Shown here one piece after another: positions 22,080 to 31,132 of a stretch of 64,000 nt of DNA. The DNA comes from Xanthomonas sp. 10-10 (GTDB lineage: Bacteria; Pseudomonadota; Gammaproteobacteria; Xanthomonadales; Xanthomonadaceae), in NCBI RefSeq assembly GCF_040182365.1, contig NZ_CP144460.1, forward strand, positions 4,092,001 to 4,156,000, written 5' to 3'. Position numbers and translations under genes: made by a program. The notes under the pieces are model-generated. The model was not told where the DNA came from and ran no database searches. It was given only the letters and a program-made list of their open reading frames with translations. Each line of letters begins with the position of its first letter. Positions within the stretch are counted from its first letter, which is position 1.

Positions 22080-22916
22080 ATGTTCAGGCCTGCCGCCATG
22101 ATGTTGACCGCGTTGCTTGCCGCAGGCTGCGCGGCGGATCTGCCCGTGCACGCGTCCACGCCATCGGCGACCGTGCCGCCCTCCGGCCCGGTGCGCGCGG
22201 ACATGGACCCGTCCACGCTGCGGACCCTGGACCGCGTGCTGCACCAGGCATCCACGCATCGCGGCGTGAGTCAGGGGCATCTGATCAAGCTGATCTCGGC
22301 GGAATTTCTCGGCACGCCGTATCAGGCCAACATGCTGCAGGGCTCGGCTACCATGCCGGAGCGGCTGATCATCGACTTCAGGGGCCTGGATTGCTTCACC
22401 TATCTGGACTATGTCGAAGCGGCGCGCCACGCCCATTCGCAGCAGGACTTCGTCGATCGCGTGATCCTCACCCGCTACGTCGATGGCGTCATCGGCTTCA
22501 CCTCGCGCAAGCACTTCTTTTCGGACTGGGTCGCACGTCCCTACCCGCTTGCCGACGACATCACCGCAACGCTCGGCCCCAGGGCCGTGCGCGTGGACAA
22601 GACACTCAACCTCAAAGCCGACGGCAGCAACTATCTGCCCAGATTGCCGCTGGTGCAGCGGTCCATCACCTACATCCCGGCCACCGATGTGGACAGCACT
22701 ATCGTCCGGCAACTGCGCACCGGCGACTATGTGGGCAGGTACTCGCCGGCGCCCGGGCTGGATGTCAGCCATGTCGGCATCTTCGTCATGACCGACCGGG
22801 GCCCGGTGTTGCGCAATGCCTCATCGCGCCCGGAAAACGAAAAGGTCGTGGACTCGCCGTTCATGGAGTACGTCGCCCGCACGCAGGGCATCGTGGTCTA
22901 CCGGCCCAGGCCCTGA
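22080..22916 (+). CDS. DUF1460 family lipoprotein (amidase-like)
   Basis: This 278-residue protein has a lipoprotein signal peptide with lipobox LLAAGC. The body matches the DUF1460 family, whose known structures have a papain-like NlpC/P60 fold related to peptidoglycan amidases. A candidate nucleophile Cys lies in GLDCFTYLDYVEA and the partner His in LDVSHVGIFVM. It probably cleaves or binds cell-wall peptides in the periplasm, but the substrate is unknown. The ATG follows a weak ggag site. It begins the accessory-looking stretch after the hybrid kinase. Confidence 0.8.
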   Translation: MFRPAAMMLTALLAAGCAADLPVHASTPSATVPPSGPVRADMDPSTLRTLDRVLHQASTHRGVSQGHLIKLISAEFLGTPYQANMLQGSATMPERLIIDFRGLDCFTYLDYVEAARHAHSQQDFVDRVILTRYVDGVIGFTSRKHFFSDWVARPYPLADDITATLGPRAVRVDKTLNLKADGSNYLPRLPLVQRSITYIPATDVDSTIVRQLRTGDYVGRYSPAPGLDVSHVGIFVMTDRGPVLRNASSRPENEKVVDSPFMEYVARTQGIVVYRPRP

Positions 22917-23259
22917 CATCGGTTGTGGTGCGCACAACAGCCGTTCTGGCGGCGATCGTCGTTTCAATCTGATCCGCACGGTAAGCGCATGGTCGGAACC
23001 GCCTTGCGTCAGTGGGAGTGGACAAGCAGCAGCGCCATCGCCCACTCCAGCGCGCGCTGCCAACGCAGCGCGCAGATCTGCAAATCGCGCTCAGCGATTG
23101 CATGGAAGTCGGCGCGATGCCCGCGCGCACATCCAGCCGCAGTATGCGGTCGCCGGACGACGGCACCTGCTAGAATATCGAGAACGATTCCCATTTGACT
23201 TTCACTTTGCGTCGCGGAGCATGTCGCGTGCTCCATCGGCGCCTTGGAGTTCTTACTCG
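22917..23259. other. Promoter-bearing spacer before the TonB receptor
   Basis: No gene was recognised in this 343-base spacer. The frame of the receptor stays open through much of it but without protein similarity or a ribosome site. A Fur-like motif lies near its end. Confidence 0.5.
23172..23198 (+). promoter_or_regulatory. Candidate Fur box and -10 element
   Basis: A tagaat hexamer is followed by gagaacgattcccattt, which resembles the GATAATGATAATCATTATC-type iron box with several mismatches. It lies about 65 bases before the start of a siderophore receptor gene, where Fur control is expected. Support is by resemblance only. Confidence 0.4.
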
Positions 23260-25380
23260 ATGAAGCTTTCCGCCCATGGATCGGCCGGCATGCCGTTCGT
23301 TGCCACCCTTTGCCTGTTCGCCTCCGCAACCGCATCCGCCCAATCGGACGTCACCGACACCCTGGACACCGTGGTGGTGGCCGCCTCGCGCTCCAACATG
23401 ACCGTGGCCGAGTCGCCGCAGACGGTGCTGATCATCGACAAGGCGCAGATCCAGCAGCAGCTGACGATCTCCAGCAATTCCTCCGACGTGCTCGCCAACC
23501 TGATTCCCTCGTACACGCCCAGCCGCGGCAAGATGAACGGCAGCGGCGAAACCCTGCGCGGGCGCACGCCATTGATCCTGATCGACGGCGTGCCGCAGTC
23601 CAACCCGATCCGCCCCACCGGGCGCGAAGCGCACACCATCGACTATGCGATGGTCGAGCGCATCGAGGTGATCCAGGGTGCCAACGCGATCAACGGGCTG
23701 GGCGCCACCGGCGGCACCATCAACATCATCACCCGGCGCCCGCAGGACGGCTCGCTCAACCAGCACATCGACATGCAGGCCACCGCGCCCACGTCCGAGA
23801 CGCGCGCGGAAACCACCAGCGCCGAGACCCGCTACCGCGTGGACGGCCGCTCGGACAAACTCGATTACCTGTTCTCGGCCAGCTACAGCGACCAGGGCCT
23901 GTATGTCGATGGAGAAGGCCGGCCGATCGGCGCCGACAACACCCAGGGCGACCTGATGACATCCAAGAGCTACGACGTGCTGGCCAAGCTCGGCTACGCG
24001 CTCACCAACACCCAGCGCCTGAGCGTCAGCGTCAACCGCTACCGCATCAAGAACGACAACGACTACATCGGCATCCCCGGCAACCGTGCGCAAGGCCTGC
24101 CCACCACCTCGGTGCGCGGCACCCCGCAGGGCACCGCGCCGTGGAACGACGTGCTGACCTCCAGCCTGTCCTACACCCACGACGATCTGGCCGGCATGCA
24201 GCTGAGCGCGATGGTGTTCAACCAGGAATTCGAAGGGCTGTTCGGCGCCGACAACTCGTCCACGTTCCAGGATCCGCGCATTGCACCGGTCGGCAGCTTG
24301 TACGACCAATCGCGTTCGGTCGCTTCCAAGTGGGGCAGCAAGATCAGCCTGACCAGGGACGACCTGCTCGACAACCGGCTCAAGCTCACCGGCGGCGTCG
24401 ACCTGCTGGCCGACACCGGCAAGCAGGATCTGTACGGCACCGGGCGTACCTATGTGCCCGAATCGGACTACCGCAACCTGTCGCTGTTCGTACAGGGCGA
24501 ATACAAGCTGCTGCCCACGCTGACCCTGCACGCCGGCGTGCGCCGCGAAGAAGCCGAGTTGAAGATCGACAGCTACCAGACGCTGTGGCGCTACAACCGG
24601 GTCGCTGTGGAAGGCGGCACGCTCGACTTCAACCAGACCCTCTACAACGCTGGCCTGGTCTACACGCCGCTCGAAGGTGTGAGCTTTTTCACCAGCTATT
24701 CCGAAGGCTTCGGCATGCCGGACGTGGGCCGCGTGCTGCGCGCGATCAATACCCCGGGCACGCGCGTGGCCAGCCTGAGCACGCTGGAGCCCATCCTGAC
24801 CAAGAGCATGGAAGCGGGCACCCGCCTCACGCGTGGCGCCTTCGATGCGGACCTGAGCTACTTCCAGTCCAACTCGGACCTGGGCACGCGCGTGGTGCCG
24901 ATCAACGGCGCCTTCATGATGAGCCGGGAAAAGACCCGCGTGCAGGGCGTGGACGCCAGCCTGGGGTATCGCCTGGATGCGGCGCATCGGCTGCGCCTGT
25001 CGTACGCCTACACCCGCGGCCGCTACGACAGCGACAACGACGGGCAGCTGGACGCGCGCCTGGACGGGCTCAACGTGGCGCCCAACCGGGTGATCGCCTC
25101 GTGGTCGGCGCAGTGGACGCCCAAGCTCTCCTCGTTCGTGCAGGCCCAGCATGCCTTCAGCCAATCCTTCGACGAGGCCGACAAGCGCTTCAGTGGCTAC
25201 ACGCTGGTGGATGCGACCTTCAACTACGCATTGCCGCGTGGCGCAGTGCGCATGGGCGTGTCCAACCTGTTCGACAAGCAGTACATCACCTACTACTCGC
25301 AATCGGCCCTGGTCGAGCCGCTGCGCTATTTCGCCGGGCGTGGCCGCACGTTTACGCTGGGTTACTCGCTGGATTTTTGA
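23260..25380 (+). CDS. TonB-dependent siderophore receptor
   Basis: This 706-residue outer-membrane receptor has a signal peptide ending near ATASAQ and a plug domain at about 45-150 (TVAESPQTVLIIDK, LIDGVPQSNP, RIEVIQGANAINGLGATGG). The 22-strand barrel ends in FTLGYSLDF with a terminal Phe. It imports a ferric siderophore or similar chelate using TonB energy. No siderophore biosynthesis genes are present, so it probably takes up a xenosiderophore or one made elsewhere. The start MKLSAHGSAG has a ggag site at 11 bases; an in-frame ATG at 23221 has its ggag too close. Confidence 0.9.
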   Translation: MKLSAHGSAGMPFVATLCLFASATASAQSDVTDTLDTVVVAASRSNMTVAESPQTVLIIDKAQIQQQLTISSNSSDVLANLIPSYTPSRGKMNGSGETLRGRTPLILIDGVPQSNPIRPTGREAHTIDYAMVERIEVIQGANAINGLGATGGTINIITRRPQDGSLNQHIDMQATAPTSETRAETTSAETRYRVDGRSDKLDYLFSASYSDQGLYVDGEGRPIGADNTQGDLMTSKSYDVLAKLGYALTNTQRLSVSVNRYRIKNDNDYIGIPGNRAQGLPTTSVRGTPQGTAPWNDVLTSSLSYTHDDLAGMQLSAMVFNQEFEGLFGADNSSTFQDPRIAPVGSLYDQSRSVASKWGSKISLTRDDLLDNRLKLTGGVDLLADTGKQDLYGTGRTYVPESDYRNLSLFVQGEYKLLPTLTLHAGVRREEAELKIDSYQTLWRYNRVAVEGGTLDFNQTLYNAGLVYTPLEGVSFFTSYSEGFGMPDVGRVLRAINTPGTRVASLSTLEPILTKSMEAGTRLTRGAFDADLSYFQSNSDLGTRVVPINGAFMMSREKTRVQGVDASLGYRLDAAHRLRLSYAYTRGRYDSDNDGQLDARLDGLNVAPNRVIASWSAQWTPKLSSFVQAQHAFSQSFDEADKRFSGYTLVDATFNYALPRGAVRMGVSNLFDKQYITYYSQSALVEPLRYFAGRGRTFTLGYSLDF

Positions 25381-25481
25381 TGGCGTAGCGTGATTGTCGG
25401 CAGCGTGCGCACGCGAAGCCTGCGTAAGCGCGCTGCTGCGCCTGTAGAGGCGATCAAAAGCTTGGTGAGTCGAGCGCGCGG

Positions 25482-25576
25482 TGCCCTCGCCGCTCGCGGG
25501 ACACGCCGCAAGTACGTCCATGTAGGCTCGGTGGCGGCATCCATGCCGCCCTACGGTTCCGCAATCGGCGAGGACA
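25482..25576 (+). repeat. Palindromic dispersed repeat, copy 1
   Basis: This element of about 95 bases has terminal inverted repeats (tgccctcgccgctcgcggga and tccgcaatcggcgaggaca, imperfect) and a central palindrome GGCGGCATCCATGCCGCC at 25533-25550. The internal gggacacgccg is shared with copies at 51.6 and 51.8 kb. Confidence 0.7.
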
Positions 25577-25724
25577 CCGCACCAGAAAGTTCGCCAGCTG
25601 CTTCATTGAAAGCCTGCCCGCCTGCCGTTTGCCTTGGCTTGAGAAGCTGCGCGGAGACGCCGTTATTCAACCAACGCACGTCATGTCCTGCCTGCAATCG
25701 TGCACACCGACCATCTCGACTGAT

Positions 25725-25826
25725 CCTTGTCCGCCCACCGTCGCGCGACCTTACGCGGCATGGATGCCGCGTCAGAGCTGACAGGGACGTACTTGCAGCG
25801 TGTCCCGTGAGGTTGGCCGGGCAAGG
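25725..25826 (-). repeat. Palindromic dispersed repeat, copy 2
   Basis: A 102-base element in the opposite orientation to copy 1. Its ends (ccttgtccgcccaccgtcgc and the near-complement reaching gggcaagg) match those of the element at 51555, which has exactly the same length. The core is GCGGCATGGATGCCGC. Confidence 0.75.
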
Positions 25827-26160
25827 GCACTGCAGCGACGTCGCAGATCCTGGCGCTCTGGTCGCTTACTCGCCGACCCAGAAGGGCGCACCGTTGTCTC
25901 TGATACTCGCGCCCACTGCGCGGGCCGTGCGACCACCGCGTACGTGTTCCTTGGCGCCTTGCAATCGACGTGGCACGCCCACGCACCTCGAACCGAATGC
26001 TGCAATGCATGCACGCCACTGCTGCGGCTGCGTGACGATGCTGCGTGGACGATTCGGACGATCAGGCAAGGATGCCGGATAACCAGGCTCACGCTGACTC
26101 CACTGCACGCGGCACAGTGCATCGCAAGACGCACGACGCCACTACCGGGAGATCCCAAGC

Positions 26161-27231
26161 ATGAGTCAGACACTTTCGCTGGACCACTACCGCCTGCTCG
26201 GCCGCTCCGGGCTGCGCGTCTCGCCGCTGTCGCTGGGCACCATGACCTTCGGTGAGGAATGGGGCTGGGGCGCGGATGCGGGCGAAGCCAAGCGTATCTT
26301 CGACGCGTATGCAGACCGCGGCGGCAACTTCATCGACACTGCGGTCAATTACACCAACGGTGGCGCCGAGCGTATCGTCGGCAGCCTGATCAAGCCGCAT
26401 CGCGAGCGCTTTGTGGTGGCGACCAAATTCACCATGGCGCGCGATGCGCACAACATCAACTCCGGTGGCAATCATCGTCTGAACCTGATCCGCTCGGTGG
26501 AGACCAGCCTGCGACAACTGGACACCGATCGCATCGATCTGCTGTATCTGCATGCCTGGGACTTCACGACCTCGCCGGACGAAGTGATGCGCGGGCTGGA
26601 GCATCTGGTGCAATCGGGCAAGGTGCTGTACATCGGCATCTGCAACACGCCGGCCTGGCGCGTGGCGCAGCTGCAGACGCTTGCCGATCTGCGTGGCTGG
26701 TCGCCCTTGGTGGCGCTGCAGATCGAATACAGCCTGGTCGAACGCACCGTCGAACACGAGTTGCTCCCGATGGCGCGCGAGCTGGGCCTGGGCGTGTTGC
26801 CGTGGTCGCCGCTGGGCGGCGGCATCCTGACCGGCAAGTACAGCCGCGCGGATCTGTCCGACGACAACGCGGCGGACGTATCCACCAGCCGCAAGGGCGT
26901 GATCGCCTCGACCGGGCATCTCAACGCGCGCTCGCTGGAGATCGCCGATGTGGTCGGTGCGGTGGCCGACGAGCTGGGCGCCTCGCGTTCGCAAGTGGCG
27001 CTTGCCTGGACCTTGCGCGATCCGGCGGTGGTCTCGCCGCTGATGGGTGCACGCACGCTGCAACAGGCCGAGGACAACTTCGGTGCGCTGGAGGTCGAGT
27101 TCAGCGACGACCAGCTGGCGCGCCTGGATCGGGTCAGCGGCCTGTCGCCGATCTTCCCGGAGCGCTTCATCGGGCGGCCGATGGCGCAGCAGCTGATCTA
27201 CGGCACGCACGCGCTGCAGCTGCGCCACTGA
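26161..27231 (+). CDS. Aldo/keto reductase
   Basis: This 356-residue NADPH-dependent oxidoreductase has the TIM-barrel AKR fold. The catalytic tetrad is visible: Asp in FIDTAVNYTNG with the following Tyr, Lys in VVATKFTM, and His in LLYLHAWD. The NADPH-binding segments PWSPLGGGILTGKY and GASRSQVALAWTL are typical. It reduces aldehydes or ketones; the substrate is unknown. It is followed by a broken SnoaL-like gene, an Atu4866-like gene and a broken short-chain dehydrogenase, which together look like one decaying operon for oxidation/reduction of small molecules. Confidence 0.9.
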   Translation: MSQTLSLDHYRLLGRSGLRVSPLSLGTMTFGEEWGWGADAGEAKRIFDAYADRGGNFIDTAVNYTNGGAERIVGSLIKPHRERFVVATKFTMARDAHNINSGGNHRLNLIRSVETSLRQLDTDRIDLLYLHAWDFTTSPDEVMRGLEHLVQSGKVLYIGICNTPAWRVAQLQTLADLRGWSPLVALQIEYSLVERTVEHELLPMARELGLGVLPWSPLGGGILTGKYSRADLSDDNAADVSTSRKGVIASTGHLNARSLEIADVVGAVADELGASRSQVALAWTLRDPAVVSPLMGARTLQQAEDNFGALEVEFSDDQLARLDRVSGLSPIFPERFIGRPMAQQLIYGTHALQLRH

Positions 27232-27247
27232 GACCGGGGGTGACCTC

Positions 27248-27788
27248 ATGAGCAGACCTTCCACCTTCGCTGCGGCATTGTTGATCGCGGCCGCGTGCAT
27301 CGCCGGTGCCGGGCCGATCGCCCCGGCGGCCGCAACCGAGCGCTGTGTCGACCAGGCGCTGCAGCCGTGCAACAAGCGCATCGTCGATGCAGCGTTTGCA
27401 CGCTGGGAAGCCGGCGGCAGCAACCTCTTCGAGGAGCTGCTGGCGCCGGAGGTGGCCTGGACCATCCACGGCTCCGGCCCGAGCGCCGGCACCCTCCACG
27501 GTCGCGCTGCGCTGATCGAACGGGCCGTGCGCCCGCTGACCGAGCGCCTGTCCTCGCCGCTGCGTCCTGTTGCAACGGCGGCTGTGGGCCGACGGCGACC
27601 ACGTCATCGTGCAATGGCACGGCGCCGCCGACCTGGCGGACGGCGGAAGCTACCGCAACCGCTACGTGTGGATCCTGCGCATGCAGGGCGGCAAGGCGGT
27701 GGAAGTGGATGCATTCCTGGATCTTCCCGCGTACGACGCCGTGCTGCAGCGCCCCTCCGCCCAACTCAGACGCAGGACACGCCGATGA
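27248..27788 (+). pseudogene. Secreted SnoaL/NTF2-like protein, frameshifted
   Basis: The first part starts 16 bases after the aldo/keto reductase, with a signal peptide (FAAALLIAAACIAGAG) and an NTF2-like start (FARWEAGGSNLFEELLAPEV, VAWTIHGSGPSAGT). Protein similarity then moves to another frame near 27565-27575 and continues as RLWADGDHVIVQWHGAADL, RNRYVWILRMQGGKAVEVD, to the stop at 27788. The two pieces together make a normal SnoaL-like domain of about 180 residues, so a one-base indel has split it. It may be a true pseudogene or a sequencing error. Confidence 0.75.
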
Positions 27789-28171
27789 CCGATACGCGCA
27801 TGAGCATCGCAGTCGCCATGGCGCTTGGCGCCGGCACAGCCGGCGCCTGCAATGCCGCTGCCATGGCCGCCACTGCACCGCCCGCAACACCGACACGCAC
27901 GTCCTTGCCGGAGCCAACCCCCATGCAGACACACCCCTACGTCGGCATGTGGGTCACCGGTGATGGCAGGATCCGCCAGGCCCTGTTGGCCAACGGTCGC
28001 TACGACGAAGCACGCGATGCACGCCAAAGCGCCTACCAGGGCCGTTACGACATTACCGGTTCCACGATCCGCTATTGGGATGACAGCGGATTCACCGCCG
28101 ATGGCCAGTTCGTCACCCAGGACGAACTGCATCACGGCGGTATGATCTTGCATCGCCAACGGCAGGACTGA
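27785..28171 (+). CDS. Atu4866-like small protein
   Basis: The product has 128 residues. After a hydrophobic Ala-rich leader (MSIAVAMALGAGTAGACNAA), probably a signal peptide, the last 75 residues (HPYVGMWVTGDGRIRQALL, GRYDITGSTIRYWDDSGFTA, ELHHGGMILHR) match the Atu4866 family, a small beta-rich domain of unknown function. Its ATG overlaps the end of the broken SnoaL-like gene by four bases, so the two were translationally coupled. It is intact, unlike its two neighbours. Confidence 0.75.
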   Translation: MTDTRMSIAVAMALGAGTAGACNAAAMAATAPPATPTRTSLPEPTPMQTHPYVGMWVTGDGRIRQALLANGRYDEARDARQSAYQGRYDITGSTIRYWDDSGFTADGQFVTQDELHHGGMILHRQRQD

Positions 28172-28340
28172 GCCTCCAGCGCATCCTCGCAATCGGCTAC
28201 ACGGTCGGCCAACCCAGTGCTGCGCCGCCGCTGGCGCACGCGCTGCGCGGCGATGCGGGCTGCAATGAGCCCAGCTGCGTCGACGCAGCGGCATCCTCGC
28301 GATCGCCGCTTGCAACTATCCACCTCAGCAAGGAGACACC

Positions 28341-29226
28341 ATGAAGACTGTGCTGATTTCAGGCGCCGGCTCGGGTATGGGCCTGCTGACCGCGCAGACG
28401 CTGATCCGTGCCGGCTACGCGATGCATGCAGGCGTGCGTGACCCGCGTAGCCGCAGCACTGCGCGCAGGCAAGCGCTGGAGGCTTACGCCAGCGACCACG
28501 GTGGCTACGTGCAGGTGGTCGATCTGGACATCCACCATGCGCAGTCGTGCCAGGATGCGGTCGATGGCATGATCGCCGCGCACCGGCGACTGGATGCGGT
28601 GATCCACAATGCCGCGCATCTGTTCATCGGCATGGCCGAGGGTTTCACCCCGGAGCAGCTGGCCGACAGCTTCAATACCAATGCGGTGGGTGCGCACCGG
28701 CTCAATCGCGCTGCACTGCCGCAACTGCGCAGGCAAAGGCGATGGCGTGTTGCTGTACGTCGGCAGCACCATCACCCGTATCGTCGCGCCCTTCATGATG
28801 CCGTACGTGGCCGGCAAATATGCGCTGGACGCAGTGGCCGAAACCACCGCCTACGAAGTGCAGCCGCTGGGGATCGAAACGACCATCGTCATGCCCGGTA
28901 CCTTCATGGATGGCACCTCGCATTTCCAGACCGCGGTGCGCCCGGCCGAGTCGATGGAACAGGCCTACGCGGCGGTGCAGCCGGAAGTGGACAACTACGA
29001 ACCGGGCCTGCGCCGCCTGTTTCGCGACGGGCAGCAGGCCCCGGTGCAGGCGGTGGCCGACGAGATCGCGCGCGTGCTTGCGCTGCCCAGGGGCGCCAAG
29101 CCCCTGCGTACCACTGTCGACTTCGCGGACTACGGCGCCGACGCCGTCAACGCCGTGGTGGACGCACAGACCGAGCGGGTGTTCCGCATCATGGGCATGC
29201 AGCGGTTACGCGCTCTCACGCGGTGA
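28341..29226 (+). pseudogene. Short-chain dehydrogenase/reductase, frameshifted
   Basis: The first half (MKTVLISGAGSGMGLLTAQT, then VIHNAAHLFIGMAEGFTPEQ) carries the Rossmann glycine motif. Similarity moves to another frame near 28730 and continues as GDGVLLYVGSTITRIVAP with the catalytic PYVAGKYALDA (Tyr-X3-Lys) up to LRALTR. Joined, the pieces form a complete SDR of about 290 residues, so a single indel inactivates it as read. A ribosome site (aaggag) precedes the ATG. It follows the AKR/SnoaL/Atu4866 genes and probably belonged to the same operon. Confidence 0.8.
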
Positions 29227-29403
29227 TGAACCCGCCTTGCGGCACCCCAGACAATCGCAGCGCTGTCGCGCCGGCAGGCGACAGCAGCTCGGGGCGCACG
29301 GCCCGCGCCGCGACGCGATTGAAGCCCTGGCCCAGGCGCCCCGCACACGCCTGGTCTGCACGCGCCACCGGCGGTTTCCCGCACGCAACCTGTCTTGCAG
29401 GCG

Positions 29404-30042
29404 TTAACCCTCGCCTTCCGGCTCCAGCGCCTTGACCAGCACCGCTGCCTGCGTGCGGCTGTAGCAGTCCAGCTTCTTCAGGATGGCGGTGACATGCACC
29501 TTGACGGTGTTCTCGGCCAGACCGAGTTCGTGCGCAATCTGCTTGTTGAGCAGGCCATCGGCCAGGCTCAGCAGCACGCGGAACTGTTGCGGGGTGAGCT
29601 GGGCCAGCTTGGCGGCCAGTTGCGCGTCGGCCTCCGAACGCTCGGCGGTCATCGGCGGAAACCAGGTGCCGCCGTCCAGGACGCTGGCCACGGCGGTGCC
29701 GATGGTCTCGGCCGGCGTGGACTTGGGAATGAAACCGGCCGCGCCGAACTGCTGCGCGCGCCGGATCACCCGCGGGTGATCGTTGGAGGAGATCACCACC
29801 ACCGGGATATCCGGATGCTCGCCGCGCACATGCAGCAACGCCGAGAAGCCGCGCGCACCGGGCATGGCCAGGTCCAGCAGCACCAGCTCGGCCTGCGGGT
29901 GCGCGCGCAGCATCGCACTCAGCGTGGTGGCGCTGGAGGCTTCCACCACCTGCGCCTGCGGCAGGGTCTGCTGCAGCACGTGGATCACGGCGGCACGGAA
30001 CAGCGGGTGATCGTCGGCGACGAGAATGGTGAGATCGGCCAT
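29404..30042 (-). CDS. LuxR/NarL family response regulator
   Basis: This 212-residue regulator has a receiver domain (about 1-125; acidic pair VADDHP, phosphoacceptor Asp in LVLLDLAMPGARG, Lys in FIPKSTP) and a LuxR-type helix-turn-helix (about 145-205; LTPQQFRVLLSLADGLLNKQ, LGLAENTVKVHVTAILKKL). It is the last gene of a minus-strand group with the solute-binding protein, tctE and tctD, 40 bases after the binding-protein gene. It resembles AgmR/ErdR-type regulators that work with PAS-containing kinases lacking DNA-binding output, so the hybrid kinase at 19143 is a candidate partner (inferred). Confidence 0.9.
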   Translation of the reverse strand: MADLTILVADDHPLFRAAVIHVLQQTLPQAQVVEASSATTLSAMLRAHPQAELVLLDLAMPGARGFSALLHVRGEHPDIPVVVISSNDHPRVIRRAQQFGAAGFIPKSTPAETIGTAVASVLDGGTWFPPMTAERSEADAQLAAKLAQLTPQQFRVLLSLADGLLNKQIAHELGLAENTVKVHVTAILKKLDCYSRTQAAVLVKALEPEGEG

Positions 30043-30082
30043 CTGCCAAGTCTGGCACATGGGCGCCAACGATGCCGCTGCC

Positions 30083-31132
30083 CTATCGCGGCGGCTGCGT
30101 ACTCGCACGCCACGCTTCCAGAAACTGGCGGCGCTTGAGCTTGTCCAGATACACCAGCAGGCCGGGGCCGAGCGGAATCGGCCGGAACGGCGGTTGTGCC
30201 GAGCCGCCCCGGCCACCGGCGGCCGGCAGGATCGGCATCAGCCGCGCTTCGCGCGAGAGCACCTGCTGCCCGCGTGGCGACAGCAGATAGTCGAGAAACC
30301 TGCGTGCTTCCGGCGCATGCGGTGCGGTCTTGGGGATCACCGCGGTACGCAGCGCCACCAGCGTGTAGTCCTGCGGCTGCACGATACCCAGCGGCGCGCC
30401 GGCATCGATACGCGCCTGCGCGTAGGACCCGAGCACGTTGTAGGCCAGCAGCAACTCGCCGCGACTGACGCGGTCGAGCAAGGTGCCGGTACGTTCTTCC
30501 AGCCTGACCTGGTTTGCGCCCAGCGCGGCCAGCAGCGCGCCGGCAATGCTGCCCACCTGCCCGTCCTGAGTGGCGAACAGGTAGCCCACCCCGCTGCGCT
30601 CCACATCGTAGGTGCCCACCTTGCCGCGTAACGGCGCATCCGGCGCACGCAGCAACGCCAGCAGCTGGCGTCGCGTGCGCGGGACGCGGGAGGCATCGAG
30701 CTTGCGCGTGTTGTAGACGATGGCCACCGGCTCATAGCTGATGCCGAACACCTCGTGCCGCCATTGCGCCCAGGCCGGCAGCGCTTCGGTCTGCGCGGAA
30801 CGGTGGGCCAGCGCGTGCCCATCGTTCACCAGCTTGGTCTGCAGATCCATGCTGGCGCTGATCAACATATCGGCAGTGGGCGCACTGGCGGCCGGATGCA
30901 GATAGCGCGCGTAGATGTCCCAGGCGATCACATCCTCGTAGATCACCTCGGTGCCCGGATGCAGGCGTTGGTAGTCCTGAATGACCGCGCCGAACACTTC
31001 CAGATCGGTGGACCCCTGCACCCGCAGCTGCGCCTGCATCGGCCCCTGTGCGGGAAAGCGCCGCACATCGCCCGGCGCCGCCCAGGCCAGACCGTGCACC
31101 AGCAGCAACACCATCGCCCACAGCCTGCGCAT
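30083..31132 (-). CDS. Orphan extracellular solute-binding protein
   Basis: This 349-residue periplasmic binding protein has a signal peptide (LWAMVLLLVHGLAWA) and the two-lobed fold of the iron/spermidine-type family, seen in DLEVFGAVIQDYQRLHPG, GISYEPVAIVYNTRKL and ARRFLDYLLSPRGQQVL. No permease or ATPase gene is nearby. Its ATG overlaps the tctE stop (TGATG), so it is translationally coupled to the sensor kinase. That arrangement suggests it presents a ligand to TctE rather than to a transporter. The family differs from the usual TctC-type tricarboxylate binding proteins. Confidence 0.85.
   Translation of the reverse strand: MRRLWAMVLLLVHGLAWAAPGDVRRFPAQGPMQAQLRVQGSTDLEVFGAVIQDYQRLHPGTEVIYEDVIAWDIYARYLHPAASAPTADMLISASMDLQTKLVNDGHALAHRSAQTEALPAWAQWRHEVFGISYEPVAIVYNTRKLDASRVPRTRRQLLALLRAPDAPLRGKVGTYDVERSGVGYLFATQDGQVGSIAGALLAALGANQVRLEERTGTLLDRVSRGELLLAYNVLGSYAQARIDAGAPLGIVQPQDYTLVALRTAVIPKTAPHAPEARRFLDYLLSPRGQQVLSREARLMPILPAAGGRGGSAQPPFRPIPLGPGLLVYLDKLKRRQFLEAWRASTQPPR

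Larger units (their letters stand above)
25381..26160. other. Repeat-bearing intergenic region
   Basis: No gene could be supported in these 780 bases; the open frames on either strand have no ribosome site or family likeness. The region contains two copies of a palindromic repeat also found at 51.5-52.0 kb, with matching flanking sequence, so it is a mosaic of dispersed intergenic elements. Confidence 0.7.

Noticed and set aside
23170..25521. Long minus-strand open frame opposite the first siderophore receptor
   Set aside because: Same compositional effect; the sense strand encodes a complete TonB-dependent receptor.
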